From Lathyrus oleraceus (lineage: Eukaryota; Streptophyta; Magnoliopsida; Fabales; Fabaceae): 64,000 bases of DNA. The notes under the pieces are model-generated. The model searched no databases. It saw only the letters and a list, made by a program, of their open reading frames with translations, and was not told the DNA's origin. The translations under genes and the position numbers were made by a program. Positions 23,189 to 32,200 of this stretch are shown here, piece after piece. How positions within the stretch are numbered: position 1 is the first letter of the stretch; each line of letters begins with the position of its first letter. The DNA lies in NCBI RefSeq assembly GCF_024323335.1, contig NC_066581.1, forward strand, positions 439,680,281-439,744,280, in the 5' to 3' direction.

Positions 23189-24641
23189 ATGGAAAGACAA
23201 AGAAGGAATACAAAGAAGTACGGTTTCAAACAACCCGACTTGAAAGAGCTAAGGAATTTGGCATCCTATGTATTAGATCCTTTGGGTTTCAAGGCTCGTT
23301 TTGGGAAGCTTTTATTTGTTCTGACTACTCAAGTGGATGAAGGATTGATGAGTGTATTGGTGCAGTTTTATGATCCCTTGTATCGTTGCTTCACATTTCC
23401 GGATTTTCAGCTTTTGCCCATACTTGAGGAGTATGCCTACCTTGTGGGTATACCTATTCTAGACCAGTTGTCGTTCAGTGGCTTAGAGAGTATTCCGACT
23501 TCTCAAGAGATTGCTGATCTATTGCATATAGATGAATCTCTGGTTGGTGCTCATATGACTACCAAAGGTGGAATTCAAGGTCTCCCTTCTGAGTTCCTCA
23601 TTGCTCAAGCTACTATGTATGGGAAGGCCATGAGTGAGGACGCCTTTGAGGCCATATTTGTACTTCTCATTTATGGGCTAGTGTTACTCCCCAACATCGA
23701 CAAGTTTGTGGATGTGAACGCTATTAGGATTTTCTTTACTCTTAATCTCGTTCCGACTCTGTTGGGTGACACTTACTTTTCTTTGCATATGAGGAATGCA
23801 AAGGGTGGAGGTACCATTGTGTGTTGTTTGCCTCTGCTGTACAAGTGGTTTATTTCGCACTTGCCGCAGACGGTCGCCTTCAAAGGAGAACAAAGGATGT
23901 CTACGGTGGTCCACGAGACTTATGTCTCTCACTAATGATGATATCTTTTGGTACAACCGTGTATTTGATGGTGTGTAGATTATCGACTCTTGTGGTGAAT
24001 TCTCCAATGTACCTCTTCTTGGTACATGTGGTGGGATTAACTACAATCCTATTTTGGCACGTCGTTAGCTTGGGTTCCCCCTAAAGGATAAACCCAATAA
24101 CATTTTGTTAGAGGGTGTGTTCTTTTAGGAGGGTAAAGATCCCCAAGGCTTGAAGGGCAGGATGGTCCGCGCTTGGCGCAAGATCCATAGGAAAGGAAGG
24201 AAGGAGCTAGGTTTGAAGAATTGTATCGCTTTGGAGCCTTATACTTCTTGGGTTAGGAGGAGAGCTTCCGAGTACCTCATGCCTTATGAGTATCCGAGAC
24301 CTACACCTTTGGTAGTGGCTAGGGCTTCAACCCTCCCTAACCAAGGAGTTGAGGAGTTGAGAGACAAAGACCGTTCACGTGCTTGGATCCGTGAACGAGA
24401 GGAGTTGCTTCAGCAGATCAACGAGAAGGATGCTTTGATAGAGTTCCTCGAGCACCAGGTTATTGATGATCCTGATGATGCATGGTCTTCTCTACTTCCT
24501 CGGTCTTCCAAGTTTTGGAAGAGGAAGTACGATCGACTCGCCAAGGAGAAGGCAGACATGGAAGCAGCCTACGAGGAGGAGGTGAAGAGGCTTCGTGCAT
24601 CTTATCTTCCTGTGTCCAGAGCTTTAGATGATTGCTTCTAG
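23189..24641 (+). pseudogene. E2 ORF1, Ogre-specific protein of unknown function
   Basis: Start MERQRRNTKKYG at 23189; an upstream in-frame Met at 23063 is not supported by E6. Residues 1-250 form the conserved domain (VLVQFYDPLYRCFTFPDFQLLP, LEEYAYLVGIPI, KGGIQGLP, LLIYGLVLLPN, PTLLGDTYFSLH; probably Pfam DUF7745). One extra A near 23880 shifts the frame. After it TAG codons at 23976, 24067 and 24126 stand where E6 has CAA, CAG and CAG. The C end is charged and helical (EREELLQQINEKDALIEFLEHQ, then KYDRLAKEKADMEAAYEEEVKRLR), likely a coiled coil. Without the breaks it would be about 480 residues. The function is not known. Confidence 0.8.
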
Positions 24642-24921
24642 GGATCCATGGGGTGTTCATTTTTCTTCTCTCTTGTATTGTATTTGGTTATCAATACTGT
24701 ACTTCTTTGGTGTAAAAATATTTTCCAAATATTATTTGATGAGATATTTCCATATATGTGATAAATGCTTAACATTTCCAATATTTGCAAATAGAACTCT
24801 AAAGTTCCTCTGATATAAAAATTAAATCATATGCATTGCATGCATCATGAGCATAAGCAGGTTTTGCTCCAGGTTTCTTGGTCTATGGTCTAGCTCTGTG
24901 TTCTTCATTTATTTTGAAGAC
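24642..24921 (+). other. Spacer between ORF1 and gag (E2)
   Basis: Mostly A/T-rich non-coding sequence. Similarity to E6 stops abruptly at 24849 (E6 62943), inside this spacer, so it contains a recombination border. No ORF is supported. Confidence 0.6.
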
Positions 24922-26860
24922 AAGCTGACTCACCGGTACTACACCCGAGCCAACATTTCAAGACTGATGGATCATTTGGAATAAGAGAACTGTGAGCTTA
25001 AGGAGGAAGTAGCCAGATTGACTGCCCTGATGGAGTCATTCATGGTTGCCCAGAGCCAGTCTTCTCCGACACCTTCAACTCCTCCCCAGAGGACAGTTAT
25101 CTCTGAGATTTTCTCTTCAACTGTGCCTGCGGCCAGCGCACACTTTGCACCAACGGCCATGCCAGTCGGGTTTCCATGGGGGATGCCTCCTAATTTCATG
25201 CTTGAGGGTCTTGCACCCACCTTTGCTTCTTTGTCGGCATCTAGCCCGGTCCTTGTTGTTCCTCCTCCTGTCGTGCATACTATGCCCAGAGTAGACGACA
25301 CCATCTATCATTCTGAGTCGTCTGAGGGACAGATGTCTATGAAAAGATGGATGCTATGAATGACCAGTTTCTTGAGCTCCGCAAGGAATTGAAGACTCTT
25401 CGAGGAAAGGATCTTTTCAGCAAGTTTGTTGCTAAACTCTGCTTGCTCCCTAATGTGAAAATCTCTGTAAAGTTCAAGGTCCCTGACTTTTAAAAGTACA
25501 AGGGAAATACTTGCCCTCTCAGCCACCTGGTCATGTATGCCAGGAAAATGTCGACTCAGGCCGACAACGACCAACTGCTCATCCACTACTTTCAGGACAG
25601 TTTGTCCGGTGCTGCCCTACGTTGGTATATGGGCTTGGACAGTGCGAACATCCGATCCTTCGACGACCTTGGTGAGGCCTTCGTCAAGCAATACAAGTAC
25701 AACATGGATATGGCTCCCAATAGGGATCAATTGAGAGTCATGTCCCAGAAGGACAAGGAAACTTTCAAAGAGTACGCCCAGAGGTGGCGAGAGGTAGCAG
25801 CACAGATTGTGCCCCCGCTAGAGGAGAAAGAAATGACCAAGATCTTTCTGAAGACCTTGATTTCTTTTTATCACGAGCGGATGATTGCCAGCGCTCCTTT
25901 TGACTTCACCGAGATGGTGAATATGGGGATGCGTTTGGAAGAGGGAGTCAGGGAAGGGCGCCTGACTAGAGAAGAAGGCTCTTCTGCCAAATGGTATGGG
26001 ACGTTTGGGAAGAAGAAAGATGGTGAGGCACATGCTGTGACCTCCCATGTGAAACCAAGAAGACCCTCAGTGAGGAGGAAGACCGTGCGTCCTGCCGGTA
26101 ACCAGCACCAGGTGGCTCACATAGCACCTGTTTTCAGAGATAATCAACAGTATCAGCATCACAACAATAATCAACAACAACAACATCCACAATATCAACA
26201 ATAGCACCGTCCTTAACAGCAGGCCTACCAGCCTCGAAATAGTAATCAAGCCAGTACAAGCTACGAGAGGAAAAGGGTCACCTTCGATCCTATTCCGATG
26301 ACATATGCCGAATTATATCCCTCTTTGATAGAGAGGAAGTTGATTACTCCACGAGACCCGCCGGCTATACCTGTCATCCCTCAGTGGTGGCATAAGCCTG
26401 AATTACACTGTGTTTATCATTCCGGTGCTCCCGGACACGACATGGAAAATTGCTACCCTTTGAAGACCAAGGTTCAGGACCTTGTGAGATGTGGTATTTT
26501 GTGTTTCGAGGACGTAGGTCCTAATGTAAAGAAGAACCCATTGCCCAAGCATGGGAAGTCTGTCAACATGGTCCAGGGCTGCCCTATCAAGTACAAGGTC
26601 AAATATGTCAGCCATATTCGACAATCTTTGGTCGAGATGCATAGACTACTGTGTGATTATAGTCATTACGAGCACGACCACGATAGATGCCGAGTTTGTT
26701 CCTTCAATCAAAGAGGATGTCGCCAAGTGCGCAAAGATGTTCAAGAAATGCTGGATGAAGGAGTTATTGAAATACTTCAAAACAGAAATGTTGACGAAGA
26801 TGCTGATGAAGTCAACGTAATTTCTCCAGTACTTCGGATCCCCGAGCCTGTTATTATCAA
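24922..26860 (+). pseudogene. E2 gag
   Basis: This is the gag precursor, and no ATG is visible at the expected start. The N-terminal motif LTHRYYTRANIS at about 24925 matches the H-x-Y-x-T-R motif of E1 and E6. A coiled stretch, a Pro-rich part (about 25070-25290) and a frame change near 25335 follow. The capsid block is 25400-25900: KFKVPDF, LLIHYFQDSLSGAALRWYMGL and FKEYAQRWREVAAQ. The nucleocapsid part has a CAA-repeat Gln/Asn tract (26110-26200), then CX2HX5HX4C (Cys at 26409) and CX2CX6C (first Cys at 26688). Stops occur at about 24982, 25491, 26202 and 26214. It would form the particle and bind RNA. Confidence 0.8.
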
Positions 26861-28283
26861 GTATGATGGTAGCAAGCAAAAGGCTTCTCCTTCTTTGATC
26901 ATTAAGCCAGCTGGCCATGTACCGTATTCTTCTGAGAAGGCGGTCCCCTATCACTATAATGCCGTAGCATTAGAGAATGGGAAAGAGGTGCCCCTGTACT
27001 CTTCATCTGTTGTTAATATTATCGACGTCAGCGGCCTGACCCGTAGCGGTCGTGTCTTCTCGGCTACGCCGAAACCTCAAACTGATGTTCGAAGGAATGA
27101 TACTATTGATTATGCTGAACGCCCGGTTGGGAATGTTGTGAATGCTCCGAATCCGGCACTTGTTGCTAAACCTGCCTCTACGTTGGAAACTTCTGTCTCT
27201 GTTGGCCCGAGTGGCAATGCGAAAGAAGACTGTGATGAGATGTTGAGGCTCATCAAGAGAAGTGAGTACAACGTGGTAGATCAGCTTCTACAAACGCCAT
27301 CAAAAATCTCTATATTATCATTGCTGATAAATTCAGAACCACACTGAGAAGCTCTGCAGAAGGTGTTGGACGTGGCGTATGTGGATCACGATGTCACAAT
27401 AGAACAATTCGACAGTATTGTTGCAAACATCACCGCTTGTAACAATTTAAGTTTTTGTGATGCTGATCTCCCTGAGGAGGGAAGAGACCACAACTTGGCA
27501 TTACACATCTCTATGAGCTGCAAAGATGATGCCATGTCCAATGTGCTGGTGGATATTGGGTCATCATTGAATGTGTTGCCGAAGTCCACTCTTGCAAAGT
27601 TATCATATCAGGGGCCTCCCATGAGGCAGAGTGGAGTGGTGGTGAAAGCTTTCGATAGGTCGTGTAAAACTGTGATTGGAGAGGTTGATCTCCCAGTCAA
27701 AATTGGACCAAGTGATTTCCAGATTACCTTCCAGGTTATGGACATTCACCCATCGTATAGTTGTCTATAGGGCAGACCATGGATTCACGAGGCAGGTGCC
27801 GTGACATCCACCCTACACCAAAAACTGAAGTTTGTGAAAAACAAGAAGCTGGTGGTGGTAGGGGGAGAAAAGGCTCTCTTGGTTAGCCATTTGTCTTCCT
27901 TCTCTTACATAGATGCTGAGAATGAAGTTGGAACCCCGTTCCAAGCTTTATCTATTGTTGAACCTATTAAGAAGGGAACTTCTTCATTTGCTTCCTATAA
28001 AGATGCAAAGTTGGCCATTGAGCATGGTGCAACTGCTGGTTTGGGGAAAATGATTAAGCTGGAAGACAACAAGTCCCGGGCTGGCATAAGGTTTTCTTCT
28101 GGTGTATTCAATAAGCAAGGGCTATTCAAGAGTGGTGGATTCATCCACAACGGTCAAGATGAAGAGGTTGCTGCCATTTTGGAAGAGGATGTAGAGGATT
28201 CTGGCAACTTCGTCATCCCTGGAGGGATCTGCAATAATTGGGTCGTTGTGGATATTCCAACAGTTATCCATAAGTCAAAGTAA
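26861..28283 (+). pseudogene. E2 protease and linker (DTG changed to DIG)
   Basis: This aspartic protease region follows gag. The active-site block reads NVLVDIGSSLNVLPKSTL, with the Asp codon at 27552-27554. The Thr of the DTG triad is Ile (ATT at 27555), as a C to T change would give, whereas E1 keeps DTG. Before it lies SEYNVVDQLLQTPSKISILSLL; after it GRPWIHEAGAVTSTLHQKLKFV. Stops are TGA at 27345-27347 and TAG at 27768-27770. The 160-residue C-terminal frame (27801-28283) ends at the candidate intron donor and carries a Gly-rich GLGKMIKLED segment. Protease would process gag-pol; this one is dead. Confidence 0.8.
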
Positions 28284-28544
28284 TGTTCATTATGTTTAAA
28301 AACCCTCCTCCCATTCCAAAAGGAGGAGTGATGACATTGTTGGCGCATAAATACAATGATATTGTCATTCAACAAATTCATGTTAAATGTTTATTTTTCC
28401 AATTATTTTCCCTTTTCGCTTTTGCATGAAATTGGTGATCATATAAAACCTTAAAAATAAGAATAAAATCAATTTTTTCATCTGCATAATGATTTTCCCT
28501 GTTTGAATTCTAAAATCTCTTTTATATCCGAAATCATTATGCAG
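28280..28544 (+). other. Candidate spliced intron between gag-pro and RT (E2)
   Basis: Donor-like AAA|GTAATGT at 28280 and acceptor-like TTATGCAG ending at 28544 enclose 265 A/T-rich bases without protein similarity. Ogre elements are known to splice an intron here. With these exact sites the joined frame is off by one, so either the donor is shifted or an indel has occurred. Confidence 0.45.
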
Positions 28545-29680
28545 GTTGATCAAACCCATTGAACATATCCAACACCATCTCCCAACTTTGAATTCCCTGT
28601 ATTTGAGGCGAAAGAAGATGATGTTGAAGAGATTCCTGACGAGATTACCCGTCTACTTGAGCATGAAGAGAAGATCATTCAGCCGCATCTTGAGAATCTG
28701 GAAACAGCCAACTTGGGGTCTGGGGATTGTGTGCGAGAAGTGAAGATTGGGGCACTCCTGGAAGAATCTGTTAAGAAGGGGTTGATTGAGTTGCTACGAG
28801 AATACGTCGACGTCTTTGCCTGGTCATATGAAGACATGCATGGTCTGGATACAGATATCGTGCAACATTTCCTGCCTTTGAAGCCTGAGTGCGTGCCTGT
28901 AAAGCAGAAGCTCAGAAGAACTCATCCCGATATGGTAGTGAAGATTAAAGAGGAAGTTCAGAAGAAAATTGATGTGGGGTTTCTGGTGACTTCTACATAT
29001 CCTCAATGGGTGGCCAATATTGTTCCCGTGCCTAAGAAAGATGGAAAAGTCTGAATGTGTGTGGACTATATAGACTTGAATAAAGCTAGTCCGAAAGATG
29101 ATTTTCCTCTACCACATATTGATATGTTGGTAGATAATATAGCTAAATTCAATGTCTTCTCGTTTATGGACGGATTTTCCGGATATAATCAGATTAAAAT
29201 GGAACCCGAGGATATGGAGAAGACAACATTCATCACACCTTGGGGAACATTTTGTTATCGAGTGACGCCCTTCGGTTTGAAGAACGCCGGAGCCACGTAT
29301 CAACGAGCCATGGCTACCTTGTTTCATGATATGATGCACAAAGAGATCGTGGTATATGTTGATGTTATGATTGCGAAGTCAAGAACGAAAGTTGAACATG
29401 TAGAGCACTTGTTAAAGCTTTTTCAGCGACTGAGGAAGTATAAGCTTTGTCTGAATCCGAACAAGTGTACATTTGGAGTCCGTTCCAGCAAGTTATTGGC
29501 CTTTATTGTCAGCGAAAGAGGTCTTGAGGTTGATCCTGCCAAGGTCAAAGCAATACAAGAGATGCAAGCACCCAAGACTGAGAAGCAAGTCCGAGGTTTT
29601 CTTGGCCGCTTGAATTATATTTCCAGGTTTATATCCCACATGACTGCCACATGTGCGCCGATATTCAAGCTCCTCCGAAA
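28545..29680 (+). pseudogene. E2 reverse transcriptase (YVDD changed to YVDV)
   Basis: This is the RT domain. The frame opens at 28545 (VDQTH), with TGA at 28560-28562 and TGA at 29052-29054; the latter is CGA (Arg of KVRMCVDY) in related copies. Blocks in order are PVKQKLRRTHPDM, YPQWVANIVPVPKKDGKV, DLNKASPKDDFPLP, FSFMDGFSGYNQIKM (first catalytic Asp kept), FGLKNAGATYQRAM, then YVDVM at 29355-29369. The second Asp of the universal YxDD box is Val (GTT at 29364), which should abolish polymerisation. E1 and E4 keep YVDD. The thumb continues to about 29680 (GFLGRLNYISRFI). Confidence 0.9.
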
Positions 29681-30250
29681 AGATCAGTCTCATGATTGGA
29701 CCGAGGATTGCCAAAAAGCCTTTGACAGTGTCAAAGAGTATTTGTCCGAGCCTCTGATTCTGTCTCCGCCTGTGGAAGGGAGACCATTGATTATGTATCT
29801 GACTGTTCTTGAAGACTCTATGGGTTGTGTCCTCGGTCAGCAAGACGAACCAGGGAAGAAAGAATATGCTATATACTACCTGAGTAAGAAGTTCACTGAA
29901 TGTGAGTCTCGATACTCGATGCTTGAGAAAACATGTTGTGCTTTGGCTTGGGCTGCTAAGCGCTTACGCCAGTATATATTAAATCATACGACTTGGTTGA
30001 TATCCAAAATGGATCCAATCAAGTATATTTTTAAGAAGCCTGCTTTAACTGGGAGGATTTCCCGTTGGCAGATGTTGTTATCTAAGTATGATATCGAGTA
30101 TCGAGCTCAGAAGGCGATTAAAGGTAGTATCTTGGCTGACTACTTGGCACATCAACCAATTGAGGATTATCAGTCTGTTCAGTATGACTTCCCAGATGAG
30201 GAGATTCTGTATTTGAAAATGAAATATTGTGACGAGCCTACGCTTGATGA
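29681..30250 (+). pseudogene. E2 gypsy-type RNase H
   Basis: This is the RNase H domain fused to RT. Blocks are DWTEDCQKAFDSVKEYL, LIMYLTVLEDSMGCVLGQQDE, KEYAIYYLSKKFTECESRYSMLEKTCCALAW, NHTTWLISKMDPIKYIF, RISRWQMLLSKYDIEY and KGSILADYLAHQPI. The whole domain is open and colinear with RT in the 577-residue frame 29055-30788. It would remove template RNA. I call it a pseudogene only because the polyprotein around it is broken. Confidence 0.85.
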
Positions 30251-30786
30251 AGGGCCAGAGCCTGGTTCCCGATGGAGCATGGTGTTTGATAGTGCTGTAA
30301 ATCAATATGGAAATGGTATTGGGGAAGTGATTATTACTCCTCAGGGCACACATTTTCATTTTACAGCAAGGCTAACTTTCAAATGCACGAATAATATGGT
30401 TGAGTATGAGGCCTGTATTATGGGATTGAAAGAGTGTATTGATCTTAGGATCAAGCATCTTGATGTTTATGGTGATTCGACCCTTGTGGTTAATCAGATT
30501 AAGGGTGAATGGGAGATGAATCAGCCTGGCCTCATCCCATATAGAGATTATGCGAGGAGGATTTCAACGTTCTTTACTGAGGTTGACTTCCACCATATTC
30601 CTCGAGATGAGAATCGGATGGCAGATGCTCTTACTACACTTGCTTCAATGATTGTGGTTAGACTGTGGAATGAAGTTCCCAATATCACTGTGATGCGCTT
30701 GGACAGACCAGCTCATGTATTTGTAGTAGAGGAGGTGCAAGATGATAAGCCGTGGTATTATGATATTAAGTGTTTTCTTCAGAGCT
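30251..30786 (+). pseudogene. E2 second RNase H (aRNH)
   Basis: This is the archaeal-type RNase H that marks Tat/Ogre elements. Acidic motifs are all present: MVFDSAVN (first Asp), EYEACIMGL (Glu), YGDSTLVVNQIKGEWE (Asp) and HIPRDENRMADAL (last Asp). It ends with WYYDIKCFLQS and a TAG at 30786-30788, probably a former Gln codon, just before integrase. Its role in the family is not settled; it may help remove RNA near the polypurine tract. Confidence 0.85.
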
Positions 30787-32000
30787 AGATTTACCTTCCT
30801 AGGGCATCTGTGAAAGATAGAAAGACTTTGAGAAGATTTTCAGGCAGTTTCTACCTCAATGGTGATGTGCTTTATAAGAGGAATTTTGACATGGTTCTGC
30901 TCAGATGCGTGGATAGACACGAAGCAGACCTGTTAATGACTGAGGTCCATGAGGGTTCGTTTGGTACTCATTCCAACGGACATGCCATGGCTAGAAAGAT
31001 GTTGAGAGCAGGCTACTATTGGCTGACAATGGAGTCTGATTGCTGCAAATATGTGAAGAAATGCCATAAGTGTCAGATTTATGCGGATAAGATTCATATT
31101 CCCCCGACACTTCTGAATGTAATTTCATCACCATGGCCCTTCTCCATGTGGGGAATTGACATGATTGGCATGATAGAGCCAAAAGCGTCCAACGGTCACA
31201 TATTTATTCTCGTAGCTATTGATTACTTCACCAAGTGGGTTGAAGCGGCATCATATGCAAATGTGACCAGGCAGGTGGTCGTGAAGTTTATCAAGAATCA
31301 ACTCATATGCCGTTATGGTGTGCCAGACAAGATCATTACTAATAATGGATCTAACTTGAACAACAAGATGATGAAAGAGCTGTGTAGTGAGTTCAAGATA
31401 ACACATCATAATTCTTCTCCTTACAGACCCAAGATGAATGGGGTTGTTGAAGCTGCTAATAAGAATATCAAGAAGATTATCCAGAAGATGGTTGTTACGT
31501 ACAAAGATTGGCATGAGATGCTGCCATTTACCTTGCATGGATATCGTACATCTGTCTGCACTTCAACAGGGGCAACCCCTTTCTCTCTTGTTTACGGCAT
31601 GGAGGTTGTGCTCCCAGTAGAGGTGGAGATCCCAACAATGAGAGTCTTGGTGGAAGCCAAGTTGACTGATGCTGAATGGGTTCAGAGTCGTTATGACCAA
31701 CTGAATTTTATAGAAGAAAAGAGATTGACTGCCATGTGTCATGGTCAGTTATATCAGCAAAGGATGAAGAAATCCTTTGATAAGAAGGTCAAACCTCGTG
31801 TGTTCCGAGAAGGTGACCTTGTGCTCAAGAAGATCTTGTCTTTCGCGCCCGATTCCAGGGGCAAGTGGACTCCAAACAATGAAGGTCCATATGTTGTTAA
31901 GAGAGCCTTTTCAGGCGGTGCTTTGATACTTACAACTATGGATGGGGAGGATTTCACTCGTCCTGTGAATTCAGATGCAGTAAAGAAATACTTCGCCTAA
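30787..32000 (+). pseudogene. E2 integrase (DDE changed to DNE)
   Basis: A 396-residue open frame (30810-32000). The zinc-binding N part has His47, His54, Cys85 and Cys88 (VHEGSFGTH...CHKC). The catalytic core has Asp117 (WGIDMIG), Asn178 where Asp is expected (IITNNGSN) and Glu214 (NGVVEAANK). The C part carries the GPY-type motif EGPYVVKRAF at about residue 358. Asp to Asn at the second catalytic position should kill strand transfer. The frame ends at the TAA that precedes the hairpin module by about 20 bases. Codon order and length are otherwise normal for Ogre. Confidence 0.9.
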
Positions 32001-32200
32001 AAATAAAAACAGAATAGCTCGCTAAGTTGAAAACCCGAAAGGGCAGCATAGGCAAAAATGAGCGTCTCGGTGGATTGAAAACCCGAAAGGGAGATCCAGG
32101 AAAAAGTTAGAGACATAAAAAAATGATGAATATGTATCCCGCTAGATTGAGTACCTCACCCTGGGGAAATCTAGGCAAAAATTAGGGATTTGGCAAGTAA
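32001..32200 (+). other. Conserved hairpin module after the integrase stop (E2)
   Basis: There are three stem-loops in a row. 32022-32051 has stem CTAAGTTG/CAGCATAG, an AAAA bulge and CCC-GAAA-GGG. 32071-32098 has the same design with stem TGGATTG/AGATCCA. 32142-32174 has stem CTAGATT/AATCTAG. The first and third are followed by AGGCAAAAA, the second by AGGAAAAAG. E1, E1b and E3 have two matching hairpins each, with paired base changes. Function is unknown. Confidence 0.65.

Noticed and set aside
26110..26200. CAA repeat as a microsatellite of its own
   Set aside because: It encodes the Gln/Asn-rich tract of gag and is colinear with gag in E1, so it is part of the coding region.
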